Origin: Pseudomonadota bacterium
GTDB lineage: Bacteria > SAR324 > XYD2-FULL-50-16 > JAHJRI01
Assembly: GCA_022360105.1 (NCBI GenBank)
Contig: JAKSDL010000332.1
Span: 1-25,663, forward strand
Direction: 5' to 3'
DNA: 25,663 nucleotides
Position 1 is the stretch's first letter. Every line of letters begins with the position of its first letter. A program made the translations under genes and the position numbers. Below the pieces are notes generated by a model. The model did no database searches and was not told the origin of the DNA. It worked only from the letters and a program-made list of their open reading frames with translations. This document shows positions 16,356-23,417 of the stretch, piece after piece.

Positions 16356-18986
16356 ATGAACAGGTATCAAAAAATACTGCAGGTTTTCATACTCGGAAGT
16401 CTGCTAACCTACAGCCAGATCGCACTAGGGCAACAGTCAACAGTCAATCTTGTTTTGTTCAGGGGAGAGGTTTACTTATTGAATACTGACGGTCAAAAGA
16501 CACCTGCAAAGATGGGTCAGCGGATCGACAGTGCACGTTATCCCGGGCTTAATCTATCGAGCAATTCTTCTGCCTACCTGAAAAAAGGTAAAAAGCTGGT
16601 GTTGATTGAAAAACCGGGATTGTATGCAATTGACTCCCTGTTTGATGCAAAAACCCTTCGTCTTTCAGATGCTCTCTCTTTTCTAAGTCAGCTGCAAAAG
16701 CCTCGTCTGTTCTCCACAAGTACTTTGGCCAGGGGTGGGCAGGACCCTGTTAAAGACTCCGACTATTTCGAAAGAATTTGGGAAAGAATCGTTGCCGAAT
16801 CCGAAGAAAAGGTCAGCGCTGTTCCTTCTGCTGATCTGTTAGCTGCTGCAGCCTGGTTTAAGCAGCGAGAAAAAAAAGCCCGTGTTGCCTTTATTCTGGA
16901 ACGGTTGAACGGTCAGGAAAACGGAGGCAATGAGTTTTATCGCCAGATGCGTCTGGAATCTTTCAGGGGAATTCGGCTTGTTGAGATCAACCGGGAATTG
17001 GAATTCACGAGGCAGCAGATTGCTGCAAAAAGTGCAACCCTGCGATACAAGGCTTTACTTATTGGGATCAACAATTACAATCATCCGGCCTGGCAGCGGT
17101 TAAAAAATCCTATTTCAGATATACGTGCGATCAAGCAGGTGTTAGTGGAAAACTACCGATTTCATCCGGCTGATGTAATGATTCTTGAAGATGCCGGATA
17201 TGATGAAATAGTCAATGCTTTTAATCAGTTGAAGCGGTTTTCGGGAAACAACACCAACCTGTTGGTATATTATGCCGGGCATGGTTATTATCCCCAGGAT
17301 GAAGGTGAAGGATACTGGATTCCCAAAGATGCAGGGAAACCTGATTCGCTGAGATTGTTCCTACCAACCAGCACTGTATTGGGGAAAATTAAATCGATCA
17401 AGACAAAGCATACCTTATTGATTGCCGATTCCTGTTTCAGTGGCAGCTTAATCCGAAAAACAAGGGGTGTGGAAAGCAATTCACGGTTTTATCAGGATCT
17501 GTCGCGCAAAAAGAGTCGGCAGATTATAACTTCAGGCGGGTTAGAACCGGTTGATGACCAAGGGGCGGGGAACCATTCAATATTTGCCGGTAAACTCCTG
17601 AAGATATTGAGACAGGATCGGCAGGAACCTTTGAGTGCCTCCGAACTGGCTTTTCATCTGAGGAAGGAGGTAAAGAACGCCTGGGGTGATCAAACTCCGG
17701 AATATGGTCGTTTGCAGATAAAAGATGATGAAAATGGTGAGTTCTTTTTTGTTCAGCTGGAAGAAAAAGGAGCACTAAAACAGGAACCACCGTTTGTTCC
17801 GGCACCGTCTGCTCCTATTGTGAAAACCCCGTCAACAAAGGCTTACTCGTATGATAACCTTCCCCGTGGAGTCTGTCTGGCTCCGAGAGCTTTTACAGAT
17901 CTCAGGAATTGCAGCTTTCGCAATAAAAAAATGGAGGACCTAAATCTTGAAGGAGCTAACCTCCTGGGAGTGGATTTTAGATATGTTCAGCTGGAGGATG
18001 TTAATCTTAAAGGGGCCAACCTGGGGAAAACGGATTGGCGATATTCAACCATTGAAGGATTGATTGCAACAGGCAGCTATTCCGGAAATTCGGACTGGCG
18101 ATATACGCGTATCAGTGATTCGGATTATTCGGGAAGCGATTTAAGAAAATCCGAGTTTCGCTACACCTACCTGAAGGACATCAGCTTCGATTATGCGGAT
18201 ATGACGAATGCAGACATTCGATACTCTTCCATGAATGACGTTTCCATGCAGGGAACCAATCTGACGGATGTTCGCACCAACAGCAATGAGCTGTTTGGTG
18301 ATAAAATCAAAGGCATTATTAAAGGTATTGAGGGCGCCGTCGTTGGGATAAAAAATGATGAGCTGGAAGAAGCAAACCAGGACACTCCTACCTCTTACGA
18401 CATCCGCCAAAGCAGTTATCTATACCTGGGAATAAAGCCGTTTTCTGCAAGCTATCCGGAAAGTGACATGCGACCAGTCAATTTGGGATTTTATATAGGA
18501 GGAAGAACCCAGCTCGGATTCGAGTACGGAATCATACGCAATACTGATTCATCTTCCACTGTTGATGCGGAAGCTTTCATCGAAAGCAAGGGAATTTATA
18601 TCAGGTTGTTCTCAGAAGGCTCGTTCAATGTTATGTTTGGATTCAACCAATTGATTTGGAGTGGTGAAGCTACCGGATACACAGCTCCAAATGCCAGCAC
18701 GGGAATGATTGTTAACGAGACTGAAACAGCCTATCTGGGTACTTTTGCCATTGGCAACCAGTGGCTTTTTGACTCAGGCATTACGATTGGTGCAGATTGG
18801 GGGTTACTAACCGGAAAACTGCAGGATTCAAAAACAACACGTGAAGTTACGGACAAGGGCGGTTCAGCCACCGAAACAGCAAAGGCAGATCGGGAGTTGA
18901 ACGATCTGGAAGAAACACTTGGCAAAGAAGAGTTATTTGCGGACAGGGCCCACTACCTGATCCTTTCCCTGGGATTTTCCTTCTAA
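16356..18986 (+). CDS. Exported FecR-like / caspase (C14) / pentapeptide-repeat / beta-barrel fusion protein
   Basis: An 876-residue protein. Order: signal peptide ending near ALG (about 1-25); FecR-like small beta domain (about 30-110); mostly helical part (about 140-225); caspase-like domain (about 229-465) with catalytic VYYAGHGYY (H309) and ADSCFSGS (C360); Pro-rich linker (about 478-505); pentapeptide-repeat beta-helix (about 525-650); a helix-prone link (about 648-680); and a roughly 190-residue C-terminal segment of alternating hydrophobic and Gly/aromatic strands ending LILSLGFSF, with the terminal Phe expected of outer-membrane barrels. The catalytic dyad is intact. Caspase-like C14 proteases usually cleave after Arg, Lys or Asp; the target here is unknown. 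The order resembles an autotransporter, but the barrel looks small. The beta-helix has an Arg/Tyr column every 20 residues. No strong ribosome site precedes the ATG. Confidence 0.85.
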   Translation: MNRYQKILQVFILGSLLTYSQIALGQQSTVNLVLFRGEVYLLNTDGQKTPAKMGQRIDSARYPGLNLSSNSSAYLKKGKKLVLIEKPGLYAIDSLFDAKTLRLSDALSFLSQLQKPRLFSTSTLARGGQDPVKDSDYFERIWERIVAESEEKVSAVPSADLLAAAAWFKQREKKARVAFILERLNGQENGGNEFYRQMRLESFRGIRLVEINRELEFTRQQIAAKSATLRYKALLIGINNYNHPAWQRLKNPISDIRAIKQVLVENYRFHPADVMILEDAGYDEIVNAFNQLKRFSGNNTNLLVYYAGHGYYPQDEGEGYWIPKDAGKPDSLRLFLPTSTVLGKIKSIKTKHTLLIADSCFSGSLIRKTRGVESNSRFYQDLSRKKSRQIITSGGLEPVDDQGAGNHSIFAGKLLKILRQDRQEPLSASELAFHLRKEVKNAWGDQTPEYGRLQIKDDENGEFFFVQLEEKGALKQEPPFVPAPSAPIVKTPSTKAYSYDNLPRGVCLAPRAFTDLRNCSFRNKKMEDLNLEGANLLGVDFRYVQLEDVNLKGANLGKTDWRYSTIEGLIATGSYSGNSDWRYTRISDSDYSGSDLRKSEFRYTYLKDISFDYADMTNADIRYSSMNDVSMQGTNLTDVRTNSNELFGDKIKGIIKGIEGAVVGIKNDELEEANQDTPTSYDIRQSSYLYLGIKPFSASYPESDMRPVNLGFYIGGRTQLGFEYGIIRNTDSSSTVDAEAFIESKGIYIRLFSEGSFNVMFGFNQLIWSGEATGYTAPNASTGMIVNETETAYLGTFAIGNQWLFDSGITIGADWGLLTGKLQDSKTTREVTDKGGSATETAKADRELNDLEETLGKEELFADRAHYLILSLGFSF
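17913..18224 (+). repeat. 60-bp periodic coding repeat (20-residue beta-helix coils)
   Basis: Six successive coils of the pentapeptide-repeat region carry the same motif exactly 60 bases apart: SFRN (17913), DFRY (17973), DWRY (18033), DWRY (18093), EFRY (18153) and DIRY (18213). Twenty residues is four pentapeptides, one full turn of the square beta-helix. The Arg is in all six and Arg-Tyr in five. The DNA between the motifs has diverged, so this is an old, selected protein repeat rather than a recent tandem duplication. Confidence 0.85.
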
Positions 18987-19002
18987 TTCACACACTTGTC
19001 CT

Positions 19003-19932
19003 TCAATTTATCAACATCAACACACCGCAAATCGCCACCATGGTGCCGATAAATCCATGAATGGAAACATGTTCTTTATGTAGAAATATAGCAAATGGTA
19101 TCAAGGTGATGGGTACTAAAGACATGATTGTGGATGCCACTCCGGCTGTGGTGTAGTGCAGTGCGAGCAGGGAAAGACTCACACCAAGGTAGGGACCTAA
19201 AAAAGAGCCGGCAGCGGTAAAACCAACCGCTGGGATGTTTTTGGTCGATCTGATTACATTTGGCCACCAACCCAATACAAAAAACAGGATGATAAAACCG
19301 CAAGTTCCTCCAATGACCCGAACTTGGGTGGCAGCGAAAGGATCAAGGAAGCTATCGCCGTGCATCATTCCAACCTTGCTGAAGATAAACCCCACAGCCT
19401 GACCTATCGCTCCTCCAAACCCTAACATAACACCTTGCCAGGTGATTTCCCGTTCCAGAAACTTGCTTTTTCCGTTTTTTGAATTGGAATTGCCATTCCG
19501 TTGAAGAATTACCCAACTCACACCAACCAAGGTAACCAGAACGCCAAGCCATTGCCATCTGGTATATCTTTCATTCAAAAAGGTCCAACCGATCAATGCC
19601 GTTATCGGGGCTGTAAGAGTCATAATCAACATGGAAAGTCTGGGGCCGATGCGTACGAAAGCGCTAAACAGGCACATGTCACCAAAGGTGAAACCGATCA
19701 ATCCAGATATGATCAGCCATTTCCAGGCGCCAATAGGAAAGTCGGTTGGAATGACTTCTCCCCTGGTGATCGCCAGTGTGGCACAAAAAAGAAAAAAAGC
19801 GATGATCAAACGGATTAAGTTCACAGAGAGTGAACCTATTCTTTTCCCTGCTGCCTCAAAGCATTGTGATCCAACAGTCCAGCACAGTACTGTCCCAAAT
19901 GCGGCAACTTCACCTGCGTAGGAGATTTCCAT
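19003..19932 (-). CDS. DMT-superfamily (EamA-type) transporter
   Basis: A 309-residue inner-membrane protein with about ten hydrophobic helices in two EamA halves. The first half ends with the typical APITALIGWTFLNERYTRWQ block and a GVLVTLVGVSWVILQ helix. A Lys/Asn/Ser-rich cytoplasmic link (about residues 147-165) precedes the second half, which ends with SLVPITLIPFAIFLHKEH and a final GTMVAICGVLMLI helix. EamA proteins export or exchange amino acids, nucleosides and other metabolites; the substrate cannot be predicted. AGGAAA about seven bases before the ATG supports the start. The stop is 16 bases from that of the convergent caspase-fusion gene. The opposite strand upstream carries the 75-residue gene. 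Confidence 0.9.
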   Translation of the reverse strand: MEISYAGEVAAFGTVLCWTVGSQCFEAAGKRIGSLSVNLIRLIIAFFLFCATLAITRGEVIPTDFPIGAWKWLIISGLIGFTFGDMCLFSAFVRIGPRLSMLIMTLTAPITALIGWTFLNERYTRWQWLGVLVTLVGVSWVILQRNGNSNSKNGKSKFLEREITWQGVMLGFGGAIGQAVGFIFSKVGMMHGDSFLDPFAATQVRVIGGTCGFIILFFVLGWWPNVIRSTKNIPAVGFTAAGSFLGPYLGVSLSLLALHYTTAGVASTIMSLVPITLIPFAIFLHKEHVSIHGFIGTMVAICGVLMLIN

Positions 19933-20076
19933 AATTGTATTTCCTCGACTCTATCAATCGAAAAACAGGGTGATGGTATGGTAGTTGAAAATCGGTGAAT
20001 AATCCTTTTTACGTTGCCGATTCGTTAAGTGATTTGCAAACAAAAGATGCACGCAAAAATGATCCCCATAAAACTT

Positions 20077-20092
20077 TGGTAATGGTTTTGCA
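20077..20092 (+). promoter_or_regulatory. Candidate sigma-54 promoter upstream of the 75-residue gene
   Basis: TGGTAATGGTTTTGCA has GG and GC separated by exactly ten bases and a full TTGCA at the -12 element. The -24 element keeps TGG and the A of CAC only. It would start transcription near 20103, about 100 bases before the ATG at 20206. The inverted repeat at 20112-20133 lies just downstream. No sigma-54 activator gene is in the window. Confidence 0.35.
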
Positions 20093-20111
20093 GTATGTTT
20101 CGTTGTCGCGT

Positions 20112-20133
20112 TAAACCTTCATGGGAGGGTTTA
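20112..20133 (+). promoter_or_regulatory. Inverted repeat in the leader of the 75-residue gene
   Basis: TAAACC, ten-base spacer, GGTTTA: a perfect six-base inverted repeat about 72 bases before the ATG at 20206. It lies just after the candidate sigma-54 element, so it could be an operator or a leader hairpin. Confidence 0.35.
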
Positions 20134-20205
20134 TATGCATGAATGTTTTTTGCAGGTGACCAATGATGATCAGTTAATCTGATTTGATTCCAGCAGGAGG
20201 GAAAA

Positions 20206-20433
20206 ATGACAAACGCAACAGAAATGGCTTTGAGAAAGAGTTTATTGGATCGAATTCAACAATACGATGAATTGATCAGCGCCTATCAAAAGGATGACCG
20301 TCCTAAATCCAGGGAGTATTTGGAAAAGTTTAATACGGATGATCTGGTGGAGTGGCTTAATACCAGGATGACCCAATATCAGTTTCAGGTGGATAACGAT
20401 ATCAACGAATCATCCGGTGGTTGCGAAAACTAG
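20206..20433 (+). CDS. Small soluble protein of unknown function
   Basis: A 75-residue charged, mostly helical protein without a signal peptide or membrane segment. It begins with a likely helix (TEMALRKSLLDRIQQYDELI), has a KDDRPKSREYLEKFNTDDLV middle and ends with Ser, Gly and a single Cys. AGGAGGG six bases before the ATG is the strongest ribosome site in the window, so the gene is probably real and well translated. I do not recognise the family. It is transcribed away from the DMT transporter and toward the Omp85-like gene. A possible sigma-54 element and an inverted repeat precede it. Binding to a partner protein would fit its size, but nothing in the sequence shows this. Confidence 0.75.
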   Translation: MTNATEMALRKSLLDRIQQYDELISAYQKDDRPKSREYLEKFNTDDLVEWLNTRMTQYQFQVDNDINESSGGCEN

Positions 20434-20579
20434 TTTTTAGGATGGCCAACAGCATGAATTGACGGGTGAGAAAGTGCTTGATCGGGCTTACTTGTCGGAT
20501 CAATGCCAGGTATGGAACAAGCAATACAGATCTTGACACCGGGTACGATCAAAGGCACATCGATTTACTAACCACTAAC

Positions 20580-21794
20580 CTACCAGGGTTTTCCCGCTAT
20601 CAGGAACCATTCAGGCCCTTCATCGCCATTTGCTCCTTCAAGTCTGAATGTCAGTTTTCCTTTGGAGATTCTGAAGCCGGCACCATATGAGGCCAGATAT
20701 TCTTTATCCAGATCCTCTGTTTTATCAGCCGCGGTGCCTCTTTCATAGAAGAGCGCAAACTGGTAGTTGGAAAAGATGCCGGTACTGGGAAAATTAAATC
20801 GTAGTTCTGTTCCCAGAAAGCGGGTATGGGCCCCTCTAAATCTCATCTCCCGATAGGATCGCAGCATCTGGTTTCCACCGAGAGGGGTGGCTGTGCCGTA
20901 TTTATTGTGGGCTGCCAGATAATTGGCAATGCTGTCTCTCAGGTCTTCACACTCCTTTCGTTCATTCGCATCGGTAACTTTAGCGCAATCCACTTTCATT
21001 TTAGTTTTTATCTCATCCACATCCGTTGATTTTTCATCGGATACTGCCGTGTCGGAGCCAAATACACGAAACACCCAGGTATGATTTTCCAGAACCGGAA
21101 GATAAGCATTGATAAAATAATTTGCCGTGTTGGTGCTGCTGAATTCCGTATTGGAAGTCATTGCGGTTGCGTTTAATCCGACCAGAAATCCACTCGTGGG
21201 ATTTTCATTCGAATTTACCAGGTTGAAGACTAGGTCATTGATGAAAAATGACAACTTTAAATCTCCCAGTGCAAGATCTGGTGTCTCAATAGTCTCTTCA
21301 TCGATATGTGTGAGGTAGTCCCCAAATTGATAGTCCCAGCTGGCGAAAGTGGTGTTGAACGATACACCTGGCTCCAGTCCTTTCCAGTGGATATTAAATG
21401 CTGCTCCTGTTCCCTGTCCCAGCTGCGTAACCGGATCATCTTCTTCCATAGCGCGGGTGTATGAAATATCAAAATACATTTCATCCACTTGCAGATAGCC
21501 GGCAGAGAGTGAAACGTTGTCAGCAAACAATGGAAACTCCTGAATCGCCACTCCTGCTGCATCCAGCCGTCCTGCAGTTTTGGCGCCGGTTATATCCGTC
21601 GTGGAGGAACCCAGGTTTTGAAGACCAAGGCCCAATCCGTAAAAGGAGCCAATCCCAGCCAGCCGACCCAATATTGGAAAAGCGAGATATCCAAATTCGG
21701 TATCTTTATCTTGGGCAAAGGCCATTTGCGAGAATAGTGAAATCACAATCAGAGTGATCAGGCATTTTGCCAATGATTGGTTTGCCGGTTTCAT
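20580..21794 (-). CDS. POTRA-less Omp85/surface-antigen-like outer-membrane barrel
   Basis: A 404-residue exported protein: signal peptide ending MAFA (about 1-27), then alternating beta strands to a terminal Trp (GPEWFLIAGKPW). The C-terminal part resembles the Omp85/D15 barrel: GGNQMLRSYREMRFRG followed by RFLGTELRFNFP fits the conserved L6-loop and next-strand region, and the last strand pattern also fits. The canonical (V/I)RG(F/Y) loop motif appears as LRSY, so the key Gly is replaced by Ser. No POTRA domain precedes the barrel. A loop at about residues 265-295 holds two cysteines (VDCAK and KECED) that could form a disulphide. The mature protein starts with a Gly-rich AFPILGRLAGIGSFYGLG segment. 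Its role, secretion pore or anchor, is unknown. GAGGAT seven bases before the ATG supports the start. Confidence 0.8.
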   Translation of the reverse strand: MKPANQSLAKCLITLIVISLFSQMAFAQDKDTEFGYLAFPILGRLAGIGSFYGLGLGLQNLGSSTTDITGAKTAGRLDAAGVAIQEFPLFADNVSLSAGYLQVDEMYFDISYTRAMEEDDPVTQLGQGTGAAFNIHWKGLEPGVSFNTTFASWDYQFGDYLTHIDEETIETPDLALGDLKLSFFINDLVFNLVNSNENPTSGFLVGLNATAMTSNTEFSSTNTANYFINAYLPVLENHTWVFRVFGSDTAVSDEKSTDVDEIKTKMKVDCAKVTDANERKECEDLRDSIANYLAAHNKYGTATPLGGNQMLRSYREMRFRGAHTRFLGTELRFNFPSTGIFSNYQFALFYERGTAADKTEDLDKEYLASYGAGFRISKGKLTFRLEGANGDEGPEWFLIAGKPW

Positions 21795-21826
21795 GTCTGC
21801 ATCCTCAACTGTTATGGGTTGTCTGT

Positions 21827-21850
21827 TTGGTAGACCTTTTGTCCGACCAA
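21827..21850 (-). promoter_or_regulatory. Hairpin in the leader of the Omp85-like gene
   Basis: TTGGT-a-GAC, loop ctttt, GTC-cg-ACCAA: eight base pairs with a small internal loop. It lies 33-56 bases upstream of the ATG at 21794 on the minus strand. The place suits an operator or an mRNA leader structure. Confidence 0.35.
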
Positions 21851-22140
21851 GGATAAAGCGGGTTTCGAGGTTTATCCGGATGTGATGGATAGTTTATCCC
21901 AGCTTCAAAATTAATGCCATGTGATTTGGTCGGGGTATATTCAGGAAACTGATTCAAAATTGTTTAGATACAGGGACAAAGCGGTTTCTTAACAGAAAAA
22001 AAATGAATGATTGCAACGACTATTAATTCCAAAACCAGAATATTGAGTATAAAGCCTTGTGATTTTTGATGAATCTTTTTTCCATCAAGCGGATTGATCA
22101 TGAAAAATCGTTTTTCCGGTAAAGGTCGCTGATATCAAGG

Positions 22141-22171
22141 TTGACAAACTTAATTCAGAAACTTTTATACT
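22141..22171 (+). promoter_or_regulatory. Sigma-70-type promoter, strand of the DUF2141 gene
   Basis: TTGACA (22141-22146) is a perfect -35 and TATACT (22166-22171) matches the -10 in five of six positions. The 19-base spacer is longer than ideal. Transcription from about 22178 would run some 264 bases before the DUF2141 ATG at 22442, which is a long leader. Confidence 0.45.
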
Positions 22172-22308
22172 CAATGTGATACCATTTTGAACTTCTGCAA
22201 TCGGCAAAGAGGATGGATCGTGAACGATTGTAGTTGGTCGACTAATTATTTTGTTTCGTCGTTCTAAATTTAGCGGATAGGGATCAAGGGGTAATCTTGT
22301 ATTGATAC

Positions 22309-22330
22309 GTTTCTCAAAGAAACACTTTTT
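22309..22330 (+). terminator. Weak hairpin plus T-run in the DUF2141 leader
   Basis: GTTTC, loop tcaaa, GAAAC, then ac and five T. The stem is only five mostly A-T pairs, so it would be a poor terminator. It lies about 150 bases after the candidate promoter at 22141 and so could end a short RNA or attenuate the downstream gene. Confidence 0.2.
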
Positions 22331-22441
22331 CAGGCATGTCTTTATGATTGGCAGTATCAGCAAAGCAACTTTTTGATGAGCCAAACAAAAAGCTACGACC
22401 AGTGCAAATTAATCCGCAAATCCCTTAGCGAGTGAGAAATA

Positions 22442-22870
22442 ATGAAAACACGAGTATTTACAATGTTCACAGCCCTTATACTTATGCCGGTCAGTTTGTT
22501 TGCAACGAACGTCACATTTAAAATAGAGGGGTTGAGAAGTAACCGGGGATTTGTTTGGGTTGGTATTTACGATAATGAAAAAACATACCTCAAAGAAGAC
22601 GGTCAAATCACGGATTGCGAGCAACAAGGCAAGATCGCTGATGGAAAGGTGGATGTGGTCTGTTCATTGAAACCGGGGGTGTACGGGGCCGCAGCCTATC
22701 ATGATGAGAATGGTAACAAAAAATTTGATACCAACTTTATCGGTATGCCTAAAGAGGGATATGGATTTCCGAATAACATCAAAGCGAGATTCAGCCCCCC
22801 CGACTACCATGAAGTGTTGTTTACCGTAGGTGAAAATGATTTCGCGCTGGAAGTTGTTTTCCAATACTGA
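22442..22870 (+). CDS. DUF2141-domain exported protein
   Basis: A 142-residue protein with a signal peptide ending SLFA (about 1-21) and a single DUF2141 domain. The domain is recognisable from VGIYDNEKTYL, CSLKPGVYGAAAYHDENGNK, NFIGMPKEGYGFPNN and the closing beta strand ending in VFQY. The family is of unknown biochemical function and is found as periplasmic or secreted beta-sandwich proteins. The HDENGNKKFD segment has the look of a possible Ca2+-binding loop, which is inference. Two cysteines (in TDCEQQ and VVCSL) could pair. GTGAGAAATA just before the ATG serves as a modest ribosome site. It stands alone between long non-coding stretches, with a candidate promoter about 270 bases upstream. 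Confidence 0.85.
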   Translation: MKTRVFTMFTALILMPVSLFATNVTFKIEGLRSNRGFVWVGIYDNEKTYLKEDGQITDCEQQGKIADGKVDVVCSLKPGVYGAAAYHDENGNKKFDTNFIGMPKEGYGFPNNIKARFSPPDYHEVLFTVGENDFALEVVFQY

Positions 22871-23417
22871 CAAGTGGTTAAAACACACATTTATGGAAAA
22901 CCATCTCTTCAATTAAGCAGCAACTCCCGTCTTTTGAATTGTTTTTTTTTCAGGTTGTTTAATAATTGCTTCATTGACAAAGAAAGCGGTGCTTTCACAA
23001 AAGACTGATTGATTTTCGTCGGGACGGCACTGATGACTTGCAACCTGTCAAATTGATAAGCCATCCGAAACTTTTTTGAGGCCCACCTGTATCTATCCTG
23101 CATCATTTCTGATCGGAATTTCTAATATTGGTCGAAATTATCCTAAAAAACCGCTGGAAATCACCCTGGTAAGTTGATGATTGATGCTTGTATCCTCACG
23201 TTCGCATAGCTGCCATCTATTTGAGAGTTAATCAACGAACTCTGCAGCGATCCTGAATTACTAGTTTTGGAGTGAATTGAAATTATTTATTGCAAAATAA
23301 GTCGAAAACTACGGATTGAAATGCATGAGGATAGCAACTACACTGATCTAATTTGAAAACAATATCTGGGAACCGATCCATTTTATAAAACAGTCAATTG
23401 ACAACCCTATATTTGTA
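22871..23417. other. 547-base intergenic region between DUF2141 and OmpLA genes
   Basis: Nothing firm is seen. A 65-codon minus-strand ORF (22909-23106, ATGATG start, basic C-terminal part) has a protein-like composition but no ribosome site and no family I know; it may be a gene remnant or chance. A run of eight T lies near 22943. TATAAA at 23384-23389 could be a -10 element for the OmpLA gene, but no -35 sits at a suitable distance. Confidence 0.4.

Larger units (their letters stand above)
21795..22441. other. 647-base intergenic region between the Omp85-like and DUF2141 genes
   Basis: No convincing gene. A TTG-start 99-codon ORF on the minus strand (22085-22384) lacks a ribosome site and gives no recognisable protein. 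The region holds a hairpin near the Omp85-like start (21827-21850), a strong sigma-70-like promoter on the plus strand (22141-22171) and a short hairpin followed by five T (22309-22330). Confidence 0.5.

Noticed and set aside
17973..18224. 60-bp periodicity as a possible CRISPR or recent DNA tandem repeat
   Set aside because: Only the codons of the R-Y motif recur; the rest of each 60-base unit is diverged and coding, so it is a protein-level repeat.
20466..20690. 74-codon plus-strand ORF running into the Omp85-like gene
   Set aside because: More than half of it is antisense to the well-supported barrel gene, and it has no recognisable domain.
22085..22384. 99-codon minus-strand ORF upstream of the DUF2141 gene
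   Set aside because: It has a TTG start without a ribosome site, overlaps a better-supported promoter on the other strand, and its translation has no recognisable domain.
22909..23106. 65-codon minus-strand ORF with basic C-terminus
   Set aside because: The composition is protein-like, but there is no ribosome site, no family resemblance and an in-frame stop shortly upstream; mentioned only in the intergenic entry.
23398..23403. TTGACA just before pldA as a promoter -35
   Set aside because: A correctly spaced -10 would fall inside the coding region, leaving no leader.
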